DNA from: Gnetum montanum
Lineage: Eukaryota > Streptophyta > Gnetopsida > Gnetales > Gnetaceae
Length of the DNA stretch: 64,000 bases
Reading direction: 5' to 3'
Assembly: GCA_015680685.1 (NCBI GenBank)
Contig: MNCI01033476.1
Location: 509,222 to 573,221, forward strand
Below, one piece after another: positions 48,446-60,849 of the stretch; within the stretch, counting starts at the first letter, position 1; every line of letters starts with the position of its first letter. Position numbers and translations under genes: made by a program. The notes below the pieces were generated by a model. The model made no database searches. It was not told where the DNA came from and worked only from the letters and a program-made list of their open reading frames with translations.

Positions 48446-48989
48446 ATGCATCATGTATAGTGTTACAGGGTGTAACTATGTGCAAAAACTATAAGCCATA
48501 AAAGCTACATCAATCATAGCATGCAGATAGTGTGCAGATGAGATAGAAAGTCAAAGCTACATGTATGTAGCAACCACAAATAGGAGGACACCTAGTGGCT
48601 AACAGCTAATCCTAATAGTAGCTCAACACTTTACATGGAACCATTTGAGAGCTTGACCAGTGCTTATGTTGAAGGCATGGATGAGATGGAACAGATCCAT
48701 CACCAACTCTACGATGAACCTGATGACAATTATTGGGAAGAGTTGGAAATCCCTAAGAGCTTCAAATAGGAACCCCTAGAGTTGAAAACTCTACATGATA
48801 ACATGGAATATGCTTTTTTGAATAATGGAAAGTTGGTGATAATCAATGCTAACCTTGCTTCTAAACAAAAAAAGAAGTTGTTAAAACTAGTTAACAAATG
48901 GCCAATAATCTTTGCTTGGTCATATCTCAAACTCATTGGGATTGATACTCAGATATGCCAACATCACATCTATATGGATCCTTCCATAA

Positions 48990-49640
48990 AGCCATAAAGG
49001 TGGTTGCATTGGTAGTTGAACCCCAAACTTAAGAAAATAATCAAGGAGGATATTGAACAACTTCTCAAGGCAAGGTTCATCTATTCCATCACTAATAGTG
49101 AGTGGGTTAGTCCATTGGTGATCATGCCAAAGAAAGGTGACAAGTGGAGGATTTGTATTGAATTTAAGTTGTTGAACATGGTGATCTACAAAGATCATTT
49201 TCATTGTCATTTATGGACTAGATGTTGAACATTAATTTTTGGCATTGCTTTTACAGCTTTCTAGATGGTTATAGTGGCTATGGCCAAATTCAGATTGCAC
49301 CTAAAGATCAGGTAAAAACCACATTTATGGATCCTTGGGAGACTTTTGCATATCAAAAGATTCCTTTTGAGCTATGAAATGCCTCTACCACATTCCAAAA
49401 CCTTGTCCTTAGCATTTCTCAATAGTAGATTGGTAGCAAGATGGAAATCTTCATGAATGACTTCTCTACCTATGGGGCTACATTTAAGCAAGCCTTGGAT
49501 CATCTTTAGTAAGTGCTGAAAAGGTATGTGGAGAAAAACCTTTAGCTCAACTAGTAGAAAAGCCATCTGATGATCTAGGAAGGCATTTTTTTGGAGCACA
49601 GAATATCTAAAAGAGGGATTGAGATAGACCTTAAGAAAAT
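48990..49640 (+). pseudogene. Reverse transcriptase pseudogene of element A
   Basis: Open stretch 49016-49228 with LKKIIKEDIEQLLKARFIYS, WVSPLVIMPKKGDKWRICIE and FKLLN. After a frameshift, LDGYSGYGQIQIAP (about 49260-49300). The active site reads IFMNDFSTYG (about 49447-49476), with Asn (49456-49458) for the first catalytic Asp of F-x-D-D. That is a single G-to-A change and should abolish polymerase activity. Confidence 0.82.
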
Positions 49641-49849
49641 AAGGGTCATCCAAGGAATTACTCATCAACCAAAAATTGTCAAAGATGTTTGGTCATTCCT
49701 TGGTCACATTAGCTACTATGGATTATTCATAGAGAATTTTTCTAAGATCATTAAATTATTGGTAGAGCTTATAAAGAAGGATGCTTTATTTATTTGTACC
49801 AAGAAATGTAAAAAGCCATTTAAGAAACTTGAGCAGTAGCTTGTTGAAA

Positions 49850-50280
49850 CTCCAATTCTATGAGCATCTAATTGATTCAGACCCTTTCACATCATGATGA
49901 ACATATTGAACTATGCTTTGGCACTGATGCTCATGCAGTTGGACAATCAAAAATGTCCTTACTACATCCACTATGTCAGCCAAAGCATTGTCAATGTACA
50001 ACTTAATTACACCATAATAGAGAAGGAATTGATGGCGGTGGTGTATGCCTTGTGAGAAATTTAGGCACTACGTGCTTGGGTACAAGGTGTTCATGCACAT
50101 AGATCACAATGCTATCCTATTCCTTTTGAAAAAACCAATGAGAAGCCCCCATATCATGCTATGGCTTGTGATCTTGCAAGAATTTGATCTTATGATGGTA
50201 GATTAAAAGGGAACTAAGAATGTGGTTATTGCTCACTTGTCTTGGTTGAGATGGGACAATAAAGAGAAGGAAAGCCCACT
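49850..50280 (+). pseudogene. RNase H region of element A
   Basis: Across frameshifts: LNYTIIEKELMAVVYAL-like residues (about 50002-50055), KFRHYVLGYKVFMHIDHNAI (50058-50115), then LVILQEFDLMMVD and IAHLSWLRWD before integrase. Parallels 34723-35067 of element C. Confidence 0.78.
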
Positions 50281-50399
50281 TTCTAATTAATTTTCTAATG
50301 AATTCCTCTTTGCTAGTGCTATAAATGAACAAGTGGTCAATGCACCTAATTGGTACAATTACATTCTCACCTATCTTCTCACTCAAGAGATGCCACAAG

Positions 50400-51650
50400 A
50401 GTTAGATCACAAGAAGAAACAATAATTTCTTTCTCAGGTAAAACACTTCATGGAGATTAATGGACACCTTTACAAGGTGTATTTTTGATGGCTTTGTTTG
50501 TTGGTGTGTCCCTAACTTAATCAACTACATGTTCTCAAAGATATTCACAAGGGTTCTTGTGGGAACCACTATGCTAGGAGATGCACGACCATTAAGATCA
50601 TGATGGTAGGGTATTATTGGCCAACACTCTTTAAGGATGCTTACCACTTCATTTGCTCTTGTGAATGTTGCCAATGCAATGGTGGAATGATAGCTTATAT
50701 GGAGGATCCTCAATAGTGGATTCAACCATTGGAACCCTTCAACATCTAGGAAATTAACTTCATGGGTCCCATCACATCCATGTCAAATTGAAAGGTGCAC
50801 ATCATAATCGTTGTTGACTATTGTATGAAATAGGTAGAAGTAGTAGCGATTACTGACTATACATCCTCTACAACTGCTTAGTTTATGCAACAAAATGTTG
50901 AAACTAGGTCTAGGGTGCCATGTGCACTAATTTTTGACAATGGTACTTATTTTATAGGAACCATCTTTTGAAAACTCATGCAATGCTTGGGAGTAGAACA
51001 TAAATTAACAACACCTTACCACCCTAAGCCAATGGTTAAGGAGAGGTTACCAATAGGGAGATCACTACAATCTTAATTGGAACAATTAGCAAATATAGGA
51101 GAGACTGGAGCACAAAACTTAATGATTCCATTTGGGCTTATTGCTCAACATGGAAACTTCCTATAGGCTATTCTCCCTATAAGTTGGTGTATGGAAAATT
51201 AACAACTCTTCCAATTCAATCAAAGCTCCATATAATTTTAATAGCCTGTGACTTGGATCTTGACCTAAGCCTAACATAGAAAGAAAGGCTAATGAGCCTC
51301 AATGTGCTAGATAAGAATAGATTGGTGTCCTTGTCTTTTAATGAAGTGCATGAAGAATTCAACAAGAAACACCATAACCTAAAAATAAGGAAAGTAAAAT
51401 TTCAATTGGGAGACAAGGTCCTTTACTGGAATCCCACACATGTACCACAATGAACTAAGTTCCATACATTGTGGGAAGGGCCTTACATCATCTATAAAAC
51501 CTTTCATTCTAAAACCATCTTGATATACAAACATGAAAGCCCAAACAAGAAATTTCTAGTCAACTTGCAACAAGTCAAAGCTTTTCATGAGCCAAAGAGA
51601 GCCAGTGACCACAACACCTCCTTGGATGGACAAGCATGCTTAATTGTTTA
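50400..51650 (+). pseudogene. Integrase pseudogene of element A
   Basis: Zinc-binding domain DIHKGSCGNHYARR (about 50541-50582) and YYWPTLFKDAYHF, then CSCECCQCNGG (about 50611-50690). Core: INFMGPITSMS, HIIIVVDYCMK (about 50752-50830), ALIFDNGTYF (about 50927-50956), YHPK (51018). The C-terminal part runs to about 51640 with an open stretch 51469-51651 (MWEGPYIIYKTFHSKTILIY). The Athila/Tat type of core and no chromodomain fit the RT and primer-site evidence. Many stops. Confidence 0.82.
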
Positions 51651-53881
51651 GATCTCCTCCTTCCAACTTATTCATGGGGGAGATGGACATCTAGGTTGAT
51701 TAAACAAAGTATCTCCTTAGTTTTCATACTTTGTTATTTTATATCTTTTTTTACATCATTTTTTGTTTTATATTATTTGTACATTTTGCTCTTTTTTTTT
51801 TTACATATTTTACAATTTCTTCTATATTTTACTTTACTTTGGTTTGTATTTTTCTTATGTTTACTTATGTTGCCTTAGTTTCCTTTATTGCCAATAGGTC
51901 TTTTGATGGTGGTTTGTACTATAATGTTATTTGATTACTAATGTCTAGATTCTATCTTTGAACTTTGGCATTGATAACTAAGACATGGTTCCTTTCTCAT
52001 GGAACAAGTAGTGAGTCCACATCATCCATCTATTTACAAAATCTATGATGTACCTTGTTTTGAAAATATGAGTTCCCTTCCTTAATAAGAATTGTTAATG
52101 AACTTATGACCCTATTAGTTTCCAAACTTGGGAAGGATTAAATGGATTAATAAGGATGTGACTTCGAGGGAATTTGATGCTCTCTGTACTTGCCTACCCT
52201 CTTGAGTGCATGAGTGTTTCTATGCATTTCTCATGATTCCATTATCAACCAATAACAAGAAGTTAAAGTTTTTGATGTTGTGGTTTCCATCCAAAAATCA
52301 TAAAAATATAAAATAAAAAAATAATGGAAATTCAAAACACATCACTTAGACTCAATAATGGGCTACAAGGATTGGTTATGGGACTAGAAAGACATGTTAT
52401 CCATGCCTGAAGATGCCCTCTAATTAAGGCCCTTTCTCACTTCTTGCTTCTCTTTTCTTCTCTGTAAGGAATGGTGACTGATTTGTGGGAGCATTCTTGT
52501 TTCTTGAGGGGATGGATTGGTTTGAAAGTATCAATGTGAAGTCACTGAAAGTGGTTGGTTTTGATTTGGACTAAGGATGGACTTTATCAAGTCATCTTAA
52601 CCATAAGATCCATAAGGGATTTCATGTAACCATGATTTGGGACTCCACTCCACATTCTCTTCCATTCATTATTGCTTCCCATCATTCACCTCACTGCTAG
52701 TTTTTCATGGTTTTGTTCAATGCCTTAGTTTGATGTGTCAAAATTCTTAAGTAGGTTCTTATGGGATTTGTTCTTAAATTTTCATAATCATTAATCAATC
52801 ATGGGGCCATGGACTCCTTGGTTTGAAGGCATGCAAGGGCATTAAGGGCATGAGCTTGCTTTGGGAAGGACCCACTTACATACCTCACATACCTCTTAGT
52901 TGGATTAGTTAAGTTCCTTATCCTTAAGAATTTTCATGATCAAATCCTTTGTGCAATCCATTGGTGATATTCAATTGTGTAATTCATCACAATGTTTTCC
53001 AATGACAAACTCTTTTTGTTGTGAATGATCTAATCCTGTTTAAGCATTTCATCATGTTCACAACTTTTTTGGCTCTCCAAGAACTTCACGATGTGTTACA
53101 AACTCTTTGTTTTTTTCCTTATCTTTAATATTGAAAATTTTTAGAGCCTAGAACCTTCTTGAGCCTATCACTTTGAAATTTCTTGTTAAATTTACCTTAT
53201 TTTTAAGTCCTACCACTATTGGAGGTATGCTTTGCATCGTGGGGGCCACCTTTTGGGATGTAAATTTTTCTAACTTCCACATAGGTTTAACTAATGAATT
53301 ACCTTTAAAATTATTAATTTATGAAAGTTAAACCCTTCCAACAAATTCTAGTGACCTTATTAATCAAATAATATTAAAATAATTGATCTACCATAGTCAC
53401 AACTTAGCCAAGTGTAACAACCCAAGGAGACAAGGTACCTATATGTTGTATGTTACATATCACATGCTAATCCTTGATTATTTTGTGATCACAAATGACA
53501 CCAAAAAAAAGAGAAGAATGGACTAGAAGCAACACCATTTCAATTGAGGGATAAGTGGCCTAGAACTAGAAAGGAATAACAACTTGATAATCCAAGGAGT
53601 AGGTAGCTGAAACCCATGCAATGGGACCTCTTTAGGATCTTTTGATATCTTCCTAATATTTAAGACTACTAGAGAGGTTTGGATGTCAATTTTTTTGGCT
53701 AGGATGTTCAATCTTATTATGAATACTAAATTTTATAAAAGATTGTAAATCCATACACTTAGTCAGTCAGTTTATGTGTCAGTTAGTTAGTCAATAATCC
53801 CATACCTTTCCAATGTTTTGTAAGGAACTTTTTCCTCATCTTGTTCATTTGAGGATGAGTGTTGATTCAGTTATGGGGGTA
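51651..53881 (+). other. 3' non-coding region of element A, ending in a polypurine-like tract
   Basis: Starts with TATTCATGGGGGAGATGGAC, parallel to B, then a T-rich stretch (51730-51860). Conserved landmarks are CACATCATCCATCTATTTAC (52018), GAGTTCCCTTCCTTAATAAG (52070) and GCTTTGGGAAGGACCCA (52857). A GTCAGTTAGTTAGTCAA tract near 53780 precedes the TTATGGGGGTA tract next to the 3' LTR. No ORF was recognised. Confidence 0.7.
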
Positions 53882-54700
53882 TGATGAATCATATTTTTGT
53901 TAGGCCTTGATATTGGATCCCATGCAGTGATGTCAAATATCTAATATCATAGGATGCATGCTAGCTTATAAATATAGCACTTGGGTGCACAATTCATCCA
54001 TATTTTTTATTAGTTGTAGCAAAGTTCTTGTAGTTTTTTTTATTTAGATTTAGAATATTTTTTGAGTACCCACAATAGAAGTCAAAAGAGTGTATGGATC
54101 TTTATTCAAGCATTGATGTACCTAATCACCTCAATGTGAATAGTAATAAAGACGAGCTTTCTTGATCAAACCTTGTAGTACTTGAACTAGATTGATGTTT
54201 CTTCATGCATTAATTACTCAAGACTTTACTTTAATGCATTTTAATTAAGAAATTAAAATCAATTAAGTAGCAATTAATTAATACATATAAGTACAACCAC
54301 TTCGAGCATACATTAATGCTCAATAACCATAGTAGTGCCTAACGCTTGGTAACCCAATGGCATTGAAATGTGTTTAGGATGTGTATGACAAGTGGGAATG
54401 GATGCTTATGTTAGGATTTGCTAAGGATTAGATTAGTTAATAGATTAATGAAAAATTTAAATAGTTTGTTTCCAATTCTTAAGTGACTAAACCATAAAAG
54501 ATAAAAATGATAAAAATCATATGCCTTAGTTACACTTAACCATACACTTACATTTCACAAGTGGAACTAGAGGATAATGATTGCAATGGTAAGATTCACC
54601 TCCTAGATCAAGTATACTTAGAAACCTAAAGTCTTCAAAATTCAACCAGATCATTTAGTGAATGCTAGTGATTCGTATGGTTGGGCGTAGGGTATACTTG
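53882..54700 (+). repeat. 3' LTR of element A (819 bp, last about 10 bp missing)
   Basis: Starts TGATGAATCATATTTTTG. TATA box TATAAATA at 53967-53974. It ends GGGTATACTTG, where the inverted 5' copy shows that TCACTCATCA should follow. Continues directly into element C sequence. Confidence 0.9.
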
Positions 54701-57601
54701 CACCCTAGGAATAAGTAGTTGAGGCTATGCATGCTATTGGACCTCTTTGAGAGAAGCTTGAGGTGGAATTTGTCAAGTAGATTCTACTATAGAAATGGAC
54801 CAATCTAGGTAGGATGAGGTTCTAAGACCAAGACTTAACTTGGATGTCATGCTTGCTAAAGTCTCTATGGAGAGGATTTAAATTAAGGAGATAAAAAACT
54901 CCATCTTGTAGGAGTTAATTTTAGATAATTCTTGGAATTGATACCAAAAGAGATTAGGACATAGTTGTAGGGGTCTCTTTTGTGGCCCATTCTCTCCAAC
55001 AATGGATAATGGTAATGAGGGAAATCTACCTCTTTTTGAACTACTGGAAAGGAGATGCATCAATTAAAATGAAGGACATTTTAATCTTTTAGTTGGTTGA
55101 AGTGATTGCAAAAGCCCTATGTCTACCAAACATTGGAGTAAAATTGACAGAAATATCCACACAAGTGGATTTAGAGGCGAAGAAGGAGTGGCTCTAGTAA
55201 AGCTATTGAGTGGGCTGTAAGGAGTATGATACTCTAACCAAGGTGGAGAGAGCCTACTTTAACATTGTGGTGTACCACCTTAGTCCAATAGTGAGGCTAA
55301 TCAAGGTTAAAGCCTTCTTTGCTAGGGAATGTACAACTCTAAGTAGGAAATTCCTTGTCAACCTACCATAACTCATATTTCTTGAAATTGAAAAATGATT
55401 TAAAGAAAATGAGAAGGATAGGAATATGATTTCATTTTCATGGTTAAGTACAAAATTATGTAATAGATGGAAAGGAGTGGGGGGTGGGGGTGGGCTAGTT
55501 GTGAAGGAAGGGGGTAAATAGCTCGCTACTCTAATGATGTTGTCCATCATACTTCAACTACATTGAGATAGGAGATGATGAGGGATAAGGCTATTGCCAA
55601 ATTGTAAGAAGAGGAGAAGCTACCACTACCACCACTTGTAGCAATAAAAATGGTATCAAAGATGCTTTTAGTTGTTGAGAAACTTAGAAACTATGAAAGA
55701 AATAGGTGTAGCAATAATAACAAGGATTAAGAGGTGGTGGAGAATCGTCCATATGCTCTTTAGCCATGAGCCACTTGAACTAGGTCACAATGATCATCAA
55801 CTAGCTAGATAGTGAGATGGAACAACTATTTTTAGCATAAAGAAACTAGGAACTTTTCCAACTTAATCCTAGTACTGGAGAAGTCACTATGTCCATCCTA
55901 GGATAAGCATTTCTTGAAATTTTAGGAAATGCAACAATGGTCTTTGTCATGTCACATAAGGGTCATGAAATAGCAGTAGAGGTGGTGGAAGATAGAGTTG
56001 GGAAAGTCCTTAATGATCTAGCTACATTTGTACTAGACATTGCTACCATGAAAGATATACATGCATCAACATGAGCAAGGAGTGGATGAATGAACATTTC
56101 CCAATATGAAGAATTGTTAGAATGATTGGTAGAAGGTAGGCAATTAATTTCATAGATCTTTGATCTCCTAGATGATATAAAAAAAATTGGACATAGCTCT
56201 TAGAGACAATGGGAAAGCTATTAATTAATAATGCATAACTTAATGAGGTCACTATTACCAATCAATGGTTGGCCATCAGGATTGTAGAACTCATTGCTCA
56301 TCTATTTGATCTAGTGATTCTCAAGCTAGAGTTGACAAGGGATGAAGCTTTTTAACAACTTCAAAAAAACTATCAAGAGGATGATAATTTGAATGAAATG
56401 AAGATCTTCAAGGCATTAATATCAAAGGCCATGACCAACAACACTAATCATGATCTCTTGCAAGTTTGCAAGGAAAGCTTGGTGCTTACTCATGATAACC
56501 ACTGCCTATGTAATGTTCAGTAGAAGAAAGAACAGATGATCAAATACATTTGCTAGTAGTAGAAATATCTTGCCAAGGTAAACTTGGATTTGAGAAGGAT
56601 GGCTATAGAAAACTATAATCTCTAGATGAAAGAGATTTAGAAGACTACCATTGAGATTACCGCCTAAAAAAATAAAGTCCTAGAGTTCAAAAGAGTGAAG
56701 AATCACTATAGGAACTAGGTTGGAATGCTCAATGAGATTAATGAAAAAGAAATATAGTTGATGCATTGTAGTCCATCTTCAATGGACTGCATGGACTTGA
56801 AAATCAAAGAGATTACCAAATACATGGAGCTCACCAAATTTAGTTATGCAAACTTAGTAATGTTAACTACATGGAGGCCTAAGATTGAGCTTGAAAAGTA
56901 GGTGTCTAGCTCTTACCTCCTTTATGAGGTAGAGTTCAAGCTTCACAAAGAGATAAAGTAAAAGTTGGATTTGGCCAACACAAAGCTTAAAGTTCTCATG
57001 AGTAAGTTCATAGATCAATGATTTGTTGCTGTGAACTTGGCTAGAAGAATGAGTAATCACTAGGAGCTCCAAAATCTTGTCCATATGTCTGATTTTGAAT
57101 GTAAATAATTCGTAGCTTGCTTTATGAATATGAAAGAGATGTTTTCATCACTATAGTGTCCATGAGATATCTCAGCATTTGCACATCTAGGTGAAGTAGC
57201 ATGGACCATTCATGATTCACACAACAAAGAGGAGAAAATGAAGGTACTTCCAGATGCCTTCAAGTTTTCAATATTAGTGACAAGATAACCACAACCTCTA
57301 GTAGCATTGAGATGTGATGAAGGATCCTCAAAGTCATAGAAGCCTTTACCTCTAGGTATTGAATGAAGACTTTATCCTACTTTTGTCTATTCAATAAGAT
57401 TTTGTTATTTTTATCAAAGTGTCTAATTTTGTTGTACTTTGTAACAATTTTGTAATTCATATAATCTAGCACTTAGAGTTAGTTAGTCAATTAGTTAGTA
57501 AGTCATTTAGTTAATAAAATTTCATACTTCCCAAAATTTTGTAAGAATCTGAATCTCATTTTTTTTACTAAAGCACAAGTCTTTGGTTAGTCATGGGCAT
57601 A
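54701..57601 (+). pseudogene. 3' region of element C with a decayed coiled-coil ORF
   Basis: After resuming element C, the plus strand holds a broken sense ORF from about 55080 to 57365. Segments alignable to element D are EILGNATMVFVMSHKGHEIA and VEVVEDRVGKVLNDL (about 55915-56030), ITKYMELTKFSYANLVML with YEVEFKLHKEIK and LDLANTKLKVL (56812-56998), HNKEEKMKVL and a C-terminal PLPLG before the stop (about 57225-57365). The product would be Leu/Lys/Glu-rich with heptad character and no membrane segment seen. Function unknown. It occupies the place where Athila elements carry an env-like ORF. Ends in a GTCATGGGCATA tract before the LTR. Confidence 0.65.
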
Positions 57602-58473
57602 TGATGAAGCATCGATAAGATTATTGCATTGATAAATTCCTATTGATGTAGCTTTGTTGATGTATCTCTGTTGCCACATCTTAAGATGCATTGACATAGG
57701 TATGTTGATGCTGACACAAGCATTGATTATATCAATGTACATACCCCTTGTATTTATGGCACCTTTAAGTCATTTCCTTAGATAAAATCTTGTAGTTTCT
57801 TTCTATAGAAGTTAGAAGTTTTTTTTCTTTGAGTGCCTACAGTATGGATTTAAGTGGTTGTATAGTATTTTATTCATGTGCACATATACATGAACACATT
57901 TTCATGAGTGAAAATAAATTCAAGATTTCTTCTATCCATTGTAGCACTTGGATGAGCATAATTTTACTTTTTAGTAATTTACTTTCTTACTATTATACAA
58001 TTAATATTATCATTTGTAAACAATGTGAGTAGGACCACTTCAAGTGGAATATATTAACACTTAGTAATCTTAGTAGTGGATACTTGGTATGTTCAGAAGT
58101 AGACACTTGGTAATCTAGTAGCATTATTATATGTTTAAGATGTGTACGGGAAGTGGAGAGGATTAATCCATGTTTAGGCTAGTTAGTTAATTAGTTATTT
58201 AATTTAAATATTAAATATTTATTTACTTAATGATTTTTTAAGCAGAGAAAATAATAGAAAAGTATTAAAAAAATATCTTCTACTTTAATCAAACTTATCC
58301 ATACATACAGATTAACACCAGTGTTGATTGAGAAAATGATTAGCAAACGACATCCCTCACCATCTAATAATATTGACCACTTGGATAAAATTTAGTCCAT
58401 AGAATTTGACCAAATTACGTGTACATGCTAGTGATTCATATGGTTGGGTGTAGGCAATACCCATTACTCATCA
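57602..58473 (+). repeat. 3' LTR of element C (872 bp)
   Basis: Starts TGATGAAGCATCG and ends TTACTCATCA. The distal 633 bp match the 5' LTR remnant 29471-30108. The U3 head contains repeated TTGATGTAnC-like wording rather than the GATATC palindromes of B and D. Confidence 0.88.
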
Positions 58474-58715
58474 ATAAGACTGTTAATTTGAAAGCTACAA
58501 GTCATATGTTCAATTCTAGTGGGCAATGTTAAGGTATAAAATTCTAATTAGATAACATATTTTGAAATCCTAAAATAATTGTAATATAGGTACATCCCAA
58601 ATATATAGTTCAATCAAACTTTTATAACTTATAATTTTCCATCAGAATTGAACCCATGATTTGAAGCTTTCAAATCAAGAGTCTTACCACTAGGCTAATA
58701 CCTTATTATTAAAAA
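58474..58715. repeat. SINE-like fragments at the right edge of element C
   Basis: Directly after the LTR end, 58476 to about 58530 reads on the plus strand TAAGACTGTTAATTTGAAAG and TATGTTCAATTCTAGTGG (box B-like). 58560-58715 is a second copy on the minus strand (TAGCCTAGTGGTAAGACTC in reverse, then GGGTTCAATTC). The two face each other, and C seems to have landed in the first. Confidence 0.55.
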
Positions 58716-59808
58716 TAAGTTAAAAATATTTCTGATGCATTGAGATAAGGAAAATGTGGTAAAATAAATGCTAGATGTAATACATATGTAATAGTAACAT
58801 GAGCATAATGATTCTTCCAAGCATATGTCAAATTGACAAAATGTGTTATATCTAACATTAAAAATTATAAACACGATAGGAAAAAGGAACCTTATTAAGG
58901 AATTAAAATTGAAAATTGAATAACTATATTTGGGTCATGCTCTAAGTGTTCTTTAGGATTATCTTACATTAGCATTTATCTCTTAAAGGTAATCCAATGT
59001 TACCACCACGGCTATGCCTAAGCCTAGCTAGAAAGCATAGTCAAGTTCTTTATTGTCTTGCTTCATTGAGCCATGTTATTTACATTTTCACTAGCTTTGC
59101 AACTTTATGCTAGCATGGCCTTTATGTATGAGGTATAAATACCTTAGGTCAAATTCCTAAAGGCTCACTTAAGAGATGTTCTTGTAATTACAACATGTCC
59201 TTTCATTAAGGGTTTTATAATAATAATTACAACACCTTGTTATAGAACAACATCATTTGAGAATGAGGGCATGACAGGAATAGTTTAAAGTATGGTATTA
59301 ACCTTCCTAGACATTGATGAATCTAGGTTAAATCCATATGTGACTCTAAGTATGTTCACTTGGTAATTCTCTTTCCCTAATTACCAATTTTTTACAAAGT
59401 TTAAGCATCATTTTTATCAAATTCATTATAATTAAACTATTTTTAAGTTTTTTTATCATAAAAGAAGTAAGGTTGAGAAGAAGGCTCATGGGTAGCTGCT
59501 TTATTCATTATTTCATCTATTGTTAATGTGACATCCTATTCTTAGATGTTGATAAAGTACAATCGTTCTTTGCATAAAATTTTCATGTGACATGAGAATA
59601 ATTTGGATTGATTGTCAAACTTGAAAATAATGGTGGAAGAAAAGGAATTTAAAAGGAAAATAAAAATAAGAGAACTTTATTAATGAAATTATTGGATACA
59701 TTGTTAATGACCTTGAGTTTTCTTCATGTGATGCTCATGATTTTAGAGGGAATCCATCATTGCCACCGTGGTCAGGCCATTAGATTGAAGGGATGATTAG
59801 CCCCTACT
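58716..59808. other. No gene recognised between elements C and D
   Basis: AT-rich sequence without coding domains. 59739-59790 (GGGAATCCATCATTGCCACCG) resembles 58990-59010 (GGTAATCCAATGTTACCACCACGG), possibly a short dispersed repeat. Confidence 0.45.
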
Positions 59809-60668
59809 TGATGAGTGGTGAGGTACCCCTACACTCAACTATATGAATACGAGCGTTCACACATGATCCAACCGAACTCCACAGACGAACTAGTTGTCAT
59901 GTCTAGATAGTTACTTATTGATCGTAGTTCACTATCTTCCCACCTAGAATAGTATTTGCTTTGTCACGTATGGTTTAGTCCAGAGTGAGGCACTACTCCT
60001 AGAGGTAATGGAAAGTAACTTTGATTAAGCTAAGAGGGAGTGAGAGAGAGAACCTAGCTAAGAGGAAATGGGAGGAGAGAACCTAAGCTAGCCTAAGTGA
60101 AATGAGCATTCATCCTTAATCATCCATACACATCTTAGACCTCATGTACTACCACTAGGATTACCAAGTGCATGTCCTCGGTACACTACTAGGTTACCAA
60201 GTAGTCACACTTAATTGCTCATGATTAAGTTGTATTCATTCTATGATTAATAATAGGGATAGGAAATGAGAGTGAGAATATTAATTATGAAAGAAATAAA
60301 TAACAATCAAACAACTAAAATTAAGTGAATGCTGCAATGATGAAGTAATCTCAATCTTTATTTCTGGTCATGTGTGCATCCAAGTACATCACACTTGAAT
60401 AAAGGTGTCGTACAATTACAATCATCACATTGCGGGCATGCACTGGGAGAAAGGATTGAGAAGAACTAAAAATGACTCTACATTTACTACTAAATTCCTA
60501 ATTTCTAACTAATTTTTCCATGCATCCACATGTGTATTTAGAGGTCCACATAGGAGTCACAATATTGTGTATCCAATATCATTATTTAGGTCATGATATC
60601 GCGTACCCAATATCTTGGATCTGATATCATAGGCTTGATATTAGAGCTTGATAAATCATGGTTCATCA
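59809..60668 (-). repeat. 3' LTR of element D (860 bp, minus strand)
   Basis: On the minus strand it starts TGATGAACCATG at 60668, preceded by a GTTGTGGGGGTA tract, and ends GGGGTACCTCACCACTCATC A at 59809. Its end matches the B LTR end closely. U3 contains GATATC/GATATT repeats (60540-60655). The expected partner LTR lies beyond the window. Confidence 0.85.
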
Positions 60669-60849
60669 TACCCCCACAACTGAATGAAAACTTGTCCTCT
60701 AGTTAAACAAAATGAGAACAAGCCCAATTAATTACATAGTCGATATGTATGGAATTATTGATGGACTAGGAATTTATTCATGCCACAGTGGAGAATTGAA
60801 TACAACAAAATTAGGACATGAACACAAATTACAATTACAAAGTTTTATT

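Larger units (their letters stand above)
38571..54700 (+). mobile_element. Element A: middle Ty3/gypsy LTR retrotransposon, inserted in C and interrupted by B
   Basis: The 5' LTR begins TGATGAATCA at 38571 and the 3' LTR begins identically at 53882 after a GTTATGGGGGTA purine-rich tract. Gag runs to 41322, is split by B, and resumes at 47227. Protease, RT, RNase H and integrase follow to about 51640, then 2.2 kb of 3' region. Without B it is about 10.2 kb. The 3' LTR stops about 10 bp short of its expected end, so no target duplication is visible. The LTR, primer-binding site and gag start contain an inversion (38950-39757). Confidence 0.88.
29471..58473 (+). mobile_element. Element C: outer Ty3/gypsy (Athila/Tat-like) LTR retrotransposon, interrupted by A and B
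   Basis: C has a 5' LTR remnant (29471-30108), a decayed primer-binding site, gag, protease, RT, RNase H, integrase and a long 3' region to 38570. Element A intervenes at 38571-54700. C's 3' region then resumes at 54701, where sequence matches the corresponding part of A's own 3' region at about 53570-53620 (TGGGACCTCTTT versus TTGGACCTCTTT). It ends with a purine-rich tract and a full 3' LTR at 57602-58473. Without insertions C is about 12.9 kb. All reading frames are broken, so it is the oldest of the nest. Confidence 0.85.
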
